A DNA stretch of 64,000 bases from assembly GCA_905250025.1 (NCBI GenBank), contig CAJNOJ010000108.1, positions 62,001 to 126,000 of the forward strand, in the 5' to 3' direction. The notes below the pieces were generated by a model that was not told the origin of the DNA, ran no database searches, and was given only the letters and a program-made list of their open reading frames with translations. Shown one piece after another: positions 34,880 to 47,383 of the stretch. Positions within the stretch are counted from its first letter, which is position 1. Each line of letters begins with the position of its first letter. The stretch comes from Adineta ricciae. Its lineage: Eukaryota; Rotifera; Eurotatoria; Adinetida; Adinetidae. A program made the translations under genes and the position numbers.

Positions 34880-37800
34880 TCAATTTGACTGCAATTGACA
34901 TAGAAATCCGTGAATATCTTGAAATGTTGGTCTTTCATGATGATTTAGTTTCAAACAAGCAAACATTAAATCCAGCAATTGATTACATTGCATTCTATCA
35001 ATAAATGTCACATCTAAATCGGACGATAATGGTGGTGAGGAAAGAATTTCTTGATCAGATATATGTGCAAATGGAAGTAATCGACACGTCGTCAAAATTT
35101 CATATAAAGTTATACCAAAACTGTACACATCGGATTTTATCGAATAACCATTTCCACCATTCTATTGAACGAAGATTCAATGAAATAAGAAAATAATAAA
35201 TAAGGAAAGACTTACGACTAATACTTCAGGTGACATCCATCGAACAGGTAAATGTGCATCTGTGGTGTAATAATGTGAATAAATAGGTGAAGCCATAGCA
35301 ACATCAGTAAGTTTAATCATATAATTATTGAATACTAAACAGTTTCTAGTCGAAACATCACGATGAATCAATTGTCGTGATTCAAAATAAGACAATGCAC
35401 TGGAGATTTGACATGTAATGAACAACATCGCTTGATGACTAGGAGAAAACAATTCAATTGATTAGTCGTTTCTCACGAAAATACATACTCAAGTTGAGCG
35501 TTCATGTCATTCTCGACGATTCGTCGCATGAATAAACATAAATCTCCTAGTTCCGTATATTCCGATACAACTGCCAGACCATCCAACGTTTTATAAAGAA
35601 TATTCGCAAGGTTCGGATGATCAATCGAACATAACAATTGGCATTCTTGACTAAATAGCGATCGAGACATTGTAGAAACTTTTGTTAATCGTCGAATAAT
35701 GACAGGACTATTTGAATGAACATTTCCAATAGAAATCTTTCCAAAGAAAACGTATGAGAAGATGAGTAACAGAATCATATCCGAAACATACCTGACCAAA
35801 TCTTCCTTCACCATACAAATCTCCTGCCGGGACGATTTCACTTGAAATCAATTCAACTTTTCTCGGTGGTACAATCATTTGTGGTGTATTTGTTAGTGCT
35901 CGCATCATTAGACTTGTTCCACATACACCACGTAATGTAGATGACATGTCATTAGTTGCGTTATTAACACTAATAATATCAGTTGACGCATAAAAGTTCG
36001 TATCACTATCGATTCCATTCGTCGAAAGAAGTTTGACGCATTGCGGATGATGGAATGTGGTGGAAGGTAAGCATTTGTTTCGCGCCAAGAGTTTTGGTGT
36101 GCCGCTGAATGTTGAAGGTTCGGATGTACTTGGTGCACTGTAGGAACTTTGACTACGATCTAAGAAAAAATGATTGATTATTCATTCTAATCGACCGATC
36201 GCACTTACTGGAACTTTGAGTATCTTTATCAATATTGTTGCAACATGGAATTTGAAGTTTTAATTGATTATCATTATGACATCCTTGTAGAATAAGTTTT
36301 TCTCCATAACTGTAAAGAGAGAAAGACAGAAATAAGATTATTCTGATGCCTTCTATACGAACCGATTTAGTTTTCGTTTGTTTCGATGTTTATGAAACAT
36401 CGCTGAAAAGCAAAGAACGACGATAATCAATGCAATGGAAAGAACAACAGCCAGAATAATAATTGACTGAAGTGGAATTGTAATCGTTGTCACTGAATTG
36501 AATTTCGATGAGTATTTCTCTAAAAGAAAATATTTTTAATCATTATGATTACTTTTTGTTCTCAAATGTCAATATTCAACACTTCACTTCTTCTCACACT
36601 TGATTTAATCAAGTACGTTAGCCTCTAGTGATGTCGATATTGTTTTTCTTAATAAAACTACACTTGATTTCTCATCAGGGGAAGAACAATGACTTGATTT
36701 TGTTTTCTTTTACTTACCATTCAATTCGGCGAGTAGTTTCAAATCTTGAATTTCATTGGAATGAAATTGTATTTCACTAATTAACATCCAATTGGCATTT
36801 CCAAAGGTTAATTCGATCAAAATCATCTTTGCTAATTGTTCCTTCAAAGGAATATTTATCCATCGCGCTTGTTCAGATTGTCTATCATCGGATAATTCAA
36901 TTAGAATTTGTTTATTCTCGAGAAAATGTTCATTCAACGACGTGGTGAGATTAATTCGACGGAATTGTTCGACATCTTTACTAAACATGTTGTTTGTATG
37001 AATGTGAATTTCCGTAAAATTTCGAATGGAATCAAAGATGAATTTCATTTGGATCGTCGTTCGATTCTGAATACTTTTTTTCCAACCGATCCATTCAAAG
37101 CCACGTAAACCCCAACTTTGTGTATCTACACGAATATCATCCGAGCCAGTGTCTCCATCGACTAATTGTCCGAGTCCATACGCTAATGGTGAACCATAAC
37201 TATCGTAAGTCTTATCACTGAAGTCCATATCAAATGCTCGTCTGTCGCCTTGTGGAATCGTGTAGGACATTAGATGATCAGTGCTTAGACATCCGTATAA
37301 TTCTAATCGAAGACACATGCGTTTGGCTTTTTTATCTTGAGTTTGCACTGGATAGATACGTAATTGTTTTGCAATGATTGGTTGAGCGATTTCACGAATT
37401 TCGGCGATATTATTGTTGGAATTACCGTAGAATGTTTCTTTTTTACGAAAATCACGGTATTTTATCCATGGGTGGGTTGGATCACGACGATATTCTAATC
37501 GATAATAATCAACGTAATCTTCCTAAAAAGAAATCATCAGATTTGCAAAGAAGATCTTTCAATATTTTCTTTTACTTGAAACGGGCCATGTCGTCCTTGC
37601 GTTTCAATCAACGTAATAACCGTCAAATTGAAAAAATTCACTTGAAGATACTCTTCACTCTGACTATTTATTAACGATTTCGGACACCAGCCGCCTCCTT
37701 CGATCGCCGATCGAATACGAGCTGTATGTGGGCCGAGAGAAACATCTAACGATGAACTTGCCGCGAACGCTGAATCTGGTATCGCACCAGATTGAATTCC

Positions 37801-37943
37801 GAGTGGTGCTCGGCATGTTCCTTAACACGAAAAAATGTTATTTGAAAATGATACAAGATGAAAAAGCAAAGAACATGTTTATTACCGAGATCTAAACCAT
37901 AACATAGATGATTGATAAGGAGTATGAAGAAAATTAGAAGCAT
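34880..37943 (-). CDS. Discoidin domain receptor-like tyrosine kinase, probably catalytically impaired
   Basis: DDRs are collagen receptors. The protein has a signal peptide (LLIFFILLINHLCYG), then a discoidin domain (CRAPLGIQSGAIPDSAFAAS, WCPKSLINSQSEEYLQVNF, TQGRHGPF, CLRLELYGCL). A second discoidin-like domain follows (YGLGQLVDGDTGSDDIR, FEWIGWKK, FGNANWMLISEIQFHS), then one membrane helix (IIILAVVLSIALIIVVLCF). The kinase domain keeps GEGRFGQ, IHRDVSTRNCL, LPVRWMSPEVL and SDVYSFGITLYEILTTCR. The VAVK Lys is replaced (VIIRRL), and DFG is DVA (LTDVAMAS). With Lys changed to Arg and the DFG altered, ATP catalysis is doubtful. The extracellular part is full length and intact, so collagen-type binding may remain. 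Many short introns. Start chosen for the signal peptide. Confidence 0.9.
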
Positions 37944-40900
37944 AATTATGGCTTTAATCTAAAACAATAAATATACAACTAATCAATATCTTCTGCTCGA
38001 TCGATTGCATCGAACAAATCTCTCTTTTCTCGCATCTCTCAGGAGATCGTCTGATGAAGATAAAAATTCGTCATTTTTGTTTCTCTCTCGTCCTATTTCA
38101 TACTTATGTAAGAAGATTCACACGACTGACTGGTAAAACAATAAATAAATCAAATGGTAAAAGTGTTCACACGAGAAAATTGTTATTTAATCAATGATGA
38201 TGCTTCGAAGAGAAGATCATATAAACGAAGACGAAGATGAATAGCTTGCATCGATATTTTTTTCATAGTTATTGTTTGTTCTCGATGTGCACTCATCATG
38301 TCATCGGGGCGAAATGTACAAATGATGATGATGATGATCATCATCATCAAGAAAAATGAAATAACAAACATATCTATCAGACCACACTCGCGGCGTGTTC
38401 TCAGACAATGGCTTGAAAAGAATAACTTTCCTGACATTCCAAACAATCCGATTGTATAACTGACTACGAAGAGAAAAGTTAACGAAAACAATTTGTTTGA
38501 TAAGACTCAAGGAAAAGAAGATCTATTTCATATGCTCGATGCATAAAACGCTTTCTTCATCGCCGTTCAAATCAAATTATCTCAGACACATACATTTCCT
38601 TCTCTTATCTACTTATGCAATCACAGTTCCAGTTTTATCTACGAGCAGGCTATCTATCTGACGACACATCTACACAACAATTCGTCGTCGGCATGCGTTA
38701 CACCATCTTAGACTCGCATAAAAGAATGAAATTACGTACGAAACCTTAGGTATATTCTTCTTCTTCTTCTTCTTGACGAGACAAGTTTACTTGTGTCGAT
38801 GTGAAACAAAATACCATTTAAAACAAGAGAGACAGAACATCGATATCACACTTGATTATTAAGAGAAAGAACAGAAGAAGGAGAAAAAAGAACGACAGAC
38901 GTGTATACGTACGTTGTACANAAGATCTTCTGTTAACAATTCATCAGAAGAAGATTATATACATATGAAATAATCTTCGACAGACAAAGTTGTTCGACAT
39001 ATGCAATTTCTACTTGCCTTGCAGTCTATTGATGTGCTATTAGAGGAAATGGAAATAAGAATGTGTGTAAGCCTCATTTTTCTTTACGCATATGCATATG
39101 CCTTGTCTGTTAATGATACAAGATAAATATTATGACGACCGCCCTTTACTTCTCTCATGGTCATTCATTCTTCTTCTTCTTTCATAGTCATGATGATATA
39201 TGAATGTAGTTCACACATTCATTGAACATTATATCTGTTTTGATCTTGAAATACAATCAGCCGGTCGTTTACAGAGCATCTGGTTTAATTGCATTCAAGA
39301 TGCTTTCGATATATGTATAATATACCCCATACTAAGATGATCAAACGTTGACCATTCTTGTCTTTTAACAACGAAGAACAATATACATCGATTTGTATTC
39401 ATGAAAGAGAAAAAAAAACGAAGAAAATTAATGATAACCAAGGTAGCTCATATGTCAAAATAGACAAACTAGTCGATCTTTTTGAACTAATGTTCTGAAT
39501 GAACATCAATCACGATCGAAAACGATGATAGGGTTAAATCTTATCTGTATAACGATGTAAGCATCTGCTTGATGAAATCACTTCTTTCTTTAATTTAATC
39601 TGAACTTCATTCACAAATGTATACATACGATGTTTATCCATATGCTTATATGTTCAAAAAATAACCAGGGACAATTTGATTGTTCCACTAACACACCACT
39701 AGATCGGATGAAATTTCAAGGCGAAAGTGAATTCTTTTGTTTGAACAACAGATCAGTCTATTGAATGAATGAACGATGACAAAGCATACATATATCTATA
39801 GACACTAGGGGATGCTTGTTGTCGTTCTAACTGCTGTTGCTTCTGCTACTACGACTACTGCATTTAATTGAATCTATTGTCTTTTTCTTCTCTCTCTCTC
39901 TTCGACTATTATCACGCTCGACTCGCTTGTTATAGATGGTGTTTGTCGAATGTGTCACCATCCGTTGTGCTACCGATTGAAATGATGAACAACAGAAAAA
40001 AAGTGACATTCAACGACACCATCTGTTCAATATCTTGATCAAATAAAGTTGAAATATTGATTTTTTTTCCAATATTTGATCTAAAGTGATGACATAAAAA
40101 TCAACTTCGATATGGTGATCATGATTGATTAAGAAGATTTCTTTTGCGTATTTAATGACATTCACGTTAAAGAGACACTCAATTACATTGAACGAAACGG
40201 TACGATTACGTATTAATCACATTTAAATGTTCTTAAATTTGCATGATCAAGTATACTGTAAAATGACCCAATGATTCGTCTACTTCTAGTTACCATTATC
40301 AAATAACATGAGGAAGTAATCTGAACTTTAGTCAAAGCTGTGAAGAAGAAGCCAAGGGGTTGATATTCAAGATCAGAATAACAAAACGCTTGACAAATCA
40401 ATTAAATCATCTCTTTTTTTTATCGAAAAACTAACACGCATAACCGTATTCTCAAGTTGCTCCGACTTTTATATCTTTGATGGTCAATATATTAGGTTAA
40501 TGGTTACTTCTTCCACATATGTGAGATCAGTTCACATCCAGGCAAATCTCATCTACTTCGAATATTTTCTCGTAAAGAAAAGTTAATATTTAGGACGTAG
40601 ATAAATGAACTGAAACTTGTAGTTTGTTAATCAAAACTGTCGAATAAAACTCGTACAATTATCATCAAATATTAGATTTCCAAGTTCAATAGTAAAATAG
40701 GAACAAACCTTGTCATTGAAATTCTAATAAGACATTGTGTTAAGCTAAATGAAACGATAGAAGAATGAAATGCCTTCTATTTACGATTAACTATCAGGCA
40801 TGTATATATACATTGATCCGATTTGAATAGAAAGACCTTCGTAGGTAATCTTATCAAAGGCTAATACACTCTACGATGACCTTCAGTGGTATTTGTCACA

Positions 40901-41155
40901 TTTTCTTTTCTCTGAGACATGCAATCAAATAGCGAGAAGGACAAGATTTTCTTAAATTGTCGACAGAGAAAAAGACAGAAATGGAAGATTTTTCTAGTTA
41001 ACATCATCTTCTTCTTCTCAGCAACTTAGAATACTTGAAAATTTTTAATAAATAAAAGCAAAAATAATTCATGTCATGTGTGTACATTGTTTTGTATTTA
41101 ACAACAGAAGAAAAATATACAGTCAACAGTCAGTTGTCTGATTGAGACTATTTTG
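37944..41155. other. Gene-poor 3.2-kb region with microsatellites and one undetermined base
   Basis: It contains a TTC/CTT repeat near 38757-38775, a CT repeat near 39889-39900, an ATG/CAT palindromic repeat near 38321-38349 and a single N at 38921. One minus-strand frame (38183-38491, 102 codons) has two hydrophobic stretches, but one is created by the microsatellite, so it is doubtful. It may include upstream control sequence for the receptor kinase gene. Confidence 0.5.
38321..38349. repeat. Palindromic ATG/CAT trinucleotide repeat
   Basis: About five GAT units are followed directly by about four ATC units, so the tract is its own reverse complement and can form a hairpin of about 14 bp. 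Confidence 0.7.
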
Positions 41156-41392
41156 TTAGCAGTGTCTACCACCGAAATGGTGACCACCATGATGATGATG
41201 ATGATGATGATGATTAAATCCAAAACCAGGACCCATATGATGATGAGGACCAAAACCGGGACCCATGTGATGGTGAAGACCAAAGCCAGGTCCTAGATGA
41301 TGATGATGATGAGGTCCTGGACCAAAATAATGAGGATGATGTGGTTCGAAATGTGGATGAGGAGGAGGATAATGCCCGTAACCACTACCCAT
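41156..41392 (-). CDS. Small Gly/His-rich repeat protein
   Basis: One exon of 78 residues is made almost entirely of His, Gly, Pro and Phe. It contains near-exact copies of MGPGFG followed by two residues and two or three His, a run of eight His, and ends GGRHC. There is no signal peptide. A TATATATA box on the minus strand at about 41471-41482 lies some 85 bp before the start, and AT-rich 3' sequence with AATAAA-type signals follows. The composition suggests metal binding (Cu, Zn, Ni), or phase-separating or matrix behaviour. It is not assigned to a family. The coherent repeat and promoter argue for a real gene despite its size. Confidence 0.65.
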   Translation of the reverse strand: MGSGYGHYPPPHPHFEPHHPHYFGPGPHHHHHLGPGFGLHHHMGPGFGPHHHMGPGFGFNHHHHHHHHGGHHFGGRHC

Positions 41393-41921
41393 AGTTGTTG
41401 GAGATATTACTTGTGCGTAAAACTTTGTTTAATGAAATGAACTGCAAGTGCAAAAAAGCAACGTATGACATTCTTATATATATATGTCAGAAAAGGAAAC
41501 GAGAAGATTTGACGTTGTTAGCTACTGTTATGAGTAAGAAAAATTCTTCCTCTGACGTTTGGTAGAAGAGAAAATAATCATCATCGAAGAACAGATTTGC
41601 GTTGGCAGAAATGCCAAAATATGAGTCATGATTTAAATGTGAAATAAAATGGCGACAGATCGTGTCATCAATGACAGTAACATAATTTATATTTTATTAC
41701 GAAGTTAATATTGAAAATCTTATGATCGAGTATAACATATACGATTGAGTTGCGGGTCTTTGTTCTTCGTGATCTTCATTTGCAACTTTCAAATATGACT
41801 CATCGTCAACACCATAGACCTATTCGGGAAAAAGTCTTATAAGAGACTAAAATACCCAGTCGACATAGTTATATATTCGAAATACGACATTTTCTAAATC
41901 AACGTTTCGTTTCTATACCAA
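41393..41921. promoter_or_regulatory. Divergent promoter region of two very small genes
   Basis: TATA-like boxes face both ways: about 41471-41482 for the Gly/His-rich gene (minus) and 41869-41877 for the hydrophilic-protein gene (plus), the latter about 45 bp before its ATG. Confidence 0.5.
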
Positions 41922-42146
41922 ATGTCAGAGAAAAAACAGGGAATTTCAAAAGAAGGTGCCGTTGGTAAAAATATGTCTGGTGCTCTTGCGGGTCGAACTG
42001 ACGGTGCGGTATCAAAGAATTATCAAGGAATGCCTCGCAATGCCAATCCACACTATCCTCATAATCCAAACAATAGTCTACCCGTATCTGAGTGGACTCA
42101 ACAGAAAATGCAACAGTGTCGAAAAGATGCAGCAAAAAAGAACTGA
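41922..42146 (+). CDS. Small hydrophilic disordered protein
   Basis: One exon of 74 residues, rich in Lys, Asn, Gly and Ser, without hydrophobic segments or a signal peptide (for example SKEGAVGKNMSGALAGRTDG). A TATATATT box lies about 45 bp upstream and an AATAAA near 42212. The composition resembles hydrophilins that protect against water loss in desiccation-tolerant animals, but the 11-residue LEA repeat is not present, so this is only a suggestion. Function unknown. Confidence 0.55.
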   Translation: MSEKKQGISKEGAVGKNMSGALAGRTDGAVSKNYQGMPRNANPHYPHNPNNSLPVSEWTQQKMQQCRKDAAKKN

Positions 42147-44031
42147 AACAACAGAAAATTTGCTGTTTTACTAAACAAGATTTTTTTTGTTCGGATTATA
42201 AAAAATACTCAATAAAAATATTGCGAACATACTGACTTAATCTGATTTGTAAAATGAAATGTCCACATGAAGGTAAGTAGAAAAATAATCTTTACTAAAG
42301 AAGAATATATTCATCGACTATCCAAGATCAACAGATGACTGATCTTTCTATTATCTTTGCTAGTTATATATTTGGTACAAATAGAATCGTTATTTGTTTT
42401 TAGATCACTTGAATCATTGTCGTAGATACTGATTAAGAACTGGAAAACTCTATTTCGATCATTAGAAAACGAGTCAAATGATCGTCCAGTTAGAAAAGCG
42501 GTTAAAAAGAAAGCATAGGACGAGTTGTGATTATAGCATAAATACACTTGTTTAAAATTTGTTTCTTGATAATATACATTTATAAAACAAATGCATTTTG
42601 TGGATTTAGCCATGCTACTTAATATTTATGAAATCAAAGATAAAACTTGTACAGAAAATTTTCGATAAATGATATAGTAGAGGTAGATCAAACAAGTTAA
42701 ATACACTTTACAGTTTTAAGGTAGTTTCGTGTTGCACTTGTATATTTATTTTCTTGCACATAAATAAATTACTATTTTCTGTGTCTTATATCATCAATTT
42801 AGTAATGAGATCACCTACTTTTTGCTGATCGAAATATTCTTAATCTATTAAGAAAATAAATGTGATTTAGTCATTCAATTAAAGAATATATGACCTTCCT
42901 GATCTTAAAAGTTGAACACAAATGAAAAGTTCCGTGAAATGTCAATAAATTAATAAAGTCACTTGATTTCATCTGAACATTGTTCACTGTTTCAGATATA
43001 TGTTTGATCTCTAAGTGTATTATGAAATATAAATTGCATCGACGTGCGAAATCGTTGATGAATATTATTTCATTATTTGAAACAAATTTTTATAGAATGT
43101 TTTGGTAATTAACTGTTATATTATCGAAAACATAAAGAATATCGTACAATAAAACTATTGCAGTATTGATCTTGTCTCATGAGAGAACCGATGACGTTTC
43201 TTCTTTTGAAGGTTTATATATATGTTTGTCTATTACGGTAACAATGAATGGTTAATCAATAAAAATGAATTTCTCATCACCTGTTGCACCTCTCGTATGA
43301 AACGTCCGTCATTTTATTGACGTAAATGATAGTGAAGTTTAAACCTCATCTTCAAAGAACTAAAATTAATAATAGATGTACTTTGCTTTTAAATTAAGGA
43401 AGAATCTATTTGAAATTGTGAAATACATTCAAACCATAAAAAAACATCAACCACTGATGTATATTCTTCTATTTTGTTCTGAATAGAAGCCTCACAAGGT
43501 CTTTTTAGTATAATTTCTTGTAAGAATAGATTTAATAAGTTATTTTTCTTTGATACGCATACGATTATGACAGGCAGCTTTCTTCTCGATGTTTACATAG
43601 GTAAAGAAAGTGAGGATCGTGTATAAATATTACCTTCAAAAACCTGTATTATTCCCTCGACTGATAGGAGAGTCACATGCAAAAAAAATACTCTTTTTAT
43701 CATACTGACAAGGATAAGCTTGATTTTTTTTTCTGTGATACAATCGTTGAACAGAATATCGAGAAAAAAAGTACAAAAATGTCACAAGTCCGTGCGACGA
43801 TATGCATTTGTGTGTAGTCATAGTCAGGAAGAAGAAGAAAAAAAAAAGGTATTCAGAAATTTTTTCTCGACGTTCTTTTTTACTTTTTGCGTTCTATGAT
43901 TTTTCTTTTCTAGTGAGCATAGCATACAAATTGGACGACACGCATCGAGATAGAAGAACAAACAGCAACATTTATTTATACGCTAATATTCTCTATTTGA
44001 GACAAAGGTTAGGAGAAAAGCAACACTAGAC
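42147..44031. other. Intergenic, no gene supported
   Basis: The 1.9-kb AT-rich stretch contains a minus-strand frame of 100 codons (42311-42613) without recognisable features or splice partners. Nothing else is assignable. Confidence 0.45.
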
Positions 44032-45932
44032 ATGCGTTGGTTGATTTTCAGTTATGAACAAGATTCCATTGTCAAACAATGTGATGATATTTTACATGTT
44101 GTGGGACAAACTGTCGTTCATGAACATCATCATGGAAAGTCTTCCATCGAAGACGTGAAAGCAAAAATTACACGACATCAACCAAATCGTATCATTGTAA
44201 TTGTCAATGACGATAAGTCTGAACAAGATCATTCACTTTTAACAACATTAAACGATCATCTTTTGATTCCTTTGTATGTTGCACAAGCAACTATTAGTAC
44301 GTATTCACCAATTCCTGTTCTACTACTGTCATTCACAACAAGAAACGAACCTTCTGAGTCAGTGTCACCAACTGACATCGTACAAAATGCAACGGATGAA
44401 TTGATCAATATTTATCCACATATCATCAAGTACGTTAAACAATATCTTCTCTTTCCAAATCAGACTTTCTCTGTTTAGCGCAAAAATTTTTACAGCGATC
44501 ACGGACGAAGACTTAAATGATAATACCTTATTGGCCAAATTTCGATCTTTATGGGGAGAAAATCCTGAAGAATCGCATTACATTACAATCCTCTCAGATG
44601 CCTTACCTATCCTATTGGCATTGATACACGACGGTAAAATCAGTGGTCAAGTCGATATTTGTAATAAAGGTACGATTTCAATTCAATGGTTCGAACAATA
44701 TCTTTCTAAACAAATCAAACGCGATCTTAATGGTCAAAAGATTGTTTCTGGTGAAAATATCACTGACACATTCGAAAGATGGAATAAATCGATGATAACA
44801 CCTGAAACACGTCATCTCTATCAAGCAGCGTTTACATTACCAAATGCGGCAACAAGTATCGAACAATATCTTCAACAAAAGTCCATTCAACTCAATCCAA
44901 ATGCACCACGAATTATTTTAGTTACAGGTGGTTGTGGCTTTATTGGAAGTACATTTATTAATCATTGGCTTGAAACATATCCCGATGATCGAATCATTAA
45001 TATCGATCGATTAGATCCTGTTTCCAATACGAAAAATATTGAAAATTCTTCGTCACCAAACTATTCATTAATCGTTGCTGATATTAGTAACAAAGACATC
45101 GTTTTGCACTTGATGAAACAATATAACATCACGCATATTGTTCATTTTGCTGGTAAAGTCTTTCGATTTATCTGTAGCATTATTTGTTTCTATATTAATC
45201 TTTGCAGTTCAAGCTCATTTGGATAATTCATTCGGAAATAGTATAACATTTACTGAAACAAATGTCTATGGCACGCATGCGGTTCTCGAAGCTACTCGAA
45301 TCTACGGTAAAATTCAAAAATTCATTCATATCAGTACTGATGAAGTTTATGGTGAGTCGCCGGATGGAAGTTATCAAGAAACAAACCTTCTGAATCCATT
45401 GAATCCTTATGCAGCCACCATCGCTGCTGCCGAATTTCTTGTGAAATCGTATGGTGAAAGTTTCAAACTATCGTATTGCATCGTACGTTTAACAAACGTC
45501 TATGGACCACGACAACATATCGAAAAACTGATTCCTGCGTTTGTAAACAACTTACTTAAAGGTGATAAATTAACAATTCATGGTGATGGTAAACAGCAAC
45601 GACTTTATATTTATGTTGATGATGTTATCAAAGCTGTCGAAAGTATCTTTCATCGTGGAAAATCAAAAATGGTTTATAATGTTAGTGGAGAAAAAGAACT
45701 GAGCGTTTTAGAGATTGCGAAGAAACTTTTGGAAAAATTTCATCTTGATCAAAAGGCTGATGAACTTATTGTGCATGGTAAACCACGTTCATTCACGGAA
45801 AAACGATATTCAACAACAGCAACAAGTGGGGCAATGAAAACATTAGGATGGACAGCAAAAGTTTCGTTTGATGAAGGTTTAGATCGAACAATTCAATGGT
45901 ATAGAGAACATTCCGACTATTGGACAAAATAG
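44032..45932 (+). CDS. RmlD-like / RmlB-like nucleotide-sugar fusion (dTDP- or UDP-glucose 4,6-dehydratase family)
   Basis: Three exons (44032-44429, 44479-45152, 45208-45932) give 598 residues. The C-terminal ~315 residues are a short-chain dehydrogenase of the 4,6-dehydratase type: LVTGGCGFIGSTFINHWLE (NAD-binding Gly motif), HFAVQAHLDNSFGNS, ISTDEVYGESPDG, RLTNVYGPRQHIEKLIP and LGWTAKVSFDEGL. The catalytic Tyr is present but the partner Lys of YxxxK is Ile (NPYAATIAAAEF). The N-terminal ~270 residues resemble the reductase half of rhamnose synthases in outline (SIEDVKAKITRHQPNRIIVIV; SHYITILSDALPILLALIHDGK). They have lost the Gly-rich NAD loop. The order reductase-dehydratase is the reverse of plant RHM proteins. 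It may be a degenerate or regulatory enzyme of rhamnose-type sugar synthesis. Confidence 0.82.
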
Positions 45933-46197
45933 GATAACAAATTCTATTGAAAATTTACCAAAAGAAAAACAGTCTTGTGATAATCTCAGCAGATCTTATT
46001 CTTTTTTTTTCTTACAATAAATATTGAAAAATCACGTTCAATTTCGTATTTATTTTTATGAACAAAAGGGTATGCGTACATATGCAAAGAAGAACTCGAA
46101 TAAAAAGATGTTAATATACTGTAATATAAAATGAGATCTAAAAGAAACGAAATCATTCGAATAACATAGGAAAGAAAGTACACGAAATTGGCAGGGA

Positions 46198-47383
46198 TCA
46201 TTCGTCTTGTCGAGATATATGAATGATATGTTTTTTCATATGTCCTACAAGAAAAAAAAGAAGAGATTGGGATATTTTGATTAAAAAATAATCATCTTCA
46301 ATTACGATCAAGATTTGTTTGTTGACCAAAACGTTTTCCGCATTCATTACATCCATAAGGTCGTTCTTTATGATGAATACTTCGAATGTGTCTCTAAATA
46401 ACAACCAATGCTCATCTCATTCATTGAAATTCGTTGAGTCTCACTTGTAAATTCGATGAGATGCTAAATGCACGTGTACACATTAAACACGTATACGGTT
46501 GTTCACCTGTATGACTTCGCAAATGTCTGGTGAGATTCGCAGCACGAGGAAATTGTTTCGAGCAAAATTCGCATTCGTAATAACCATTTCCATGTAAACG
46601 ATGTTGTTGATGTTCGATTTGCTGTTTTTCATCTTCATCCTCCTCATCCGATATCATACTACTACTATTCGATTCATCTTCAATAGAACTTTTCTTCGGA
46701 ATGGTCAGATCCAATGGTGTATCACATAGACTTTGTTCATCTTCTTCGTCTTCGTCGTCTTGTCGTTGTTGTTGTTGTTGTTGCTGCTGCTGTTGATATA
46801 GATGGAATAAGATTTGTTTGTGCAGAAGTGTCCATGCGTCTAACGGAAGTGTTGGAGAAATTAAACTTTCTTTTGTGGAATTATTTGCTAATGAATGATA
46901 CACTTGAGTAGCGGCAGCACCAATTGCTTTACATTTATTTTCTTCGTTGAAGTTGCTTTTCTGAGATTGTTGATTTGATACACAAGATTTCTTGTGTCTT
47001 ACATAGAATTGTCCGTTCGGAAATGTAATCAAGCATGTTGGACATTTGATTTCACGTGAATGAATGCGTTTATGACGACATAAATTCGATGATTGAGTAT
47101 AAGCTTTCGAACAGATCTGAACAAAAAGTTTTCAACAAATGAAAAACTTAACATTCGACTCTTCCGTAGAACTTACTTCACATGTATAAGGTTTGATTGT
47201 TTTATGTATATGCATGTGTTGTTTGAGTCCACTAGGAAAGAAAGATCTGTTGGATGAATTGCTAATGAATAAAGATAATTTTTACCTATGTGTGGCAAAT
47301 GATTTTCGACATTCAGTACATTGATGATGATGATGATGATTTTGTTTTAAAGTTGAAGATGATGAAGAAAGTAAAGATAACAT
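46198..47383 (-). CDS. MECOM: EVI1/PRDM16-type C2H2 zinc-finger transcription factor
   Basis: The protein has two finger clusters. The first includes [48 protein letters not shown] and [15 protein letters not shown], matching the N-terminal EVI1 fingers. The second reads [60 protein letters not shown] and [15 protein letters not shown], matching the C-terminal finger trio of EVI1/PRDM16. Between them are poly-Gln and acidic runs and PLDLTIPKK, a CtBP corepressor docking motif. A last 3' intron is needed: without it the final finger would lack its histidines. The PR/SET domain of the long isoform is absent. The start at 47383 is the first ATG before the fingers, with an upstream in-frame TGA nearby. 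The 5' side runs into an assembly gap, so more exons are possible. Confidence 0.88.

Noticed and set aside
38183..38491. 102-codon minus-strand frame with two hydrophobic segments
   Set aside because: One segment (MMMIIIIII) is produced by an ATG/ATC microsatellite; no promoter, splice or family support. Left as doubtful.
42311..42613. 100-codon minus-strand frame
   Set aside because: No recognisable domain, signal peptide, splice partner or promoter; AT-rich region where such frames are expected by chance.
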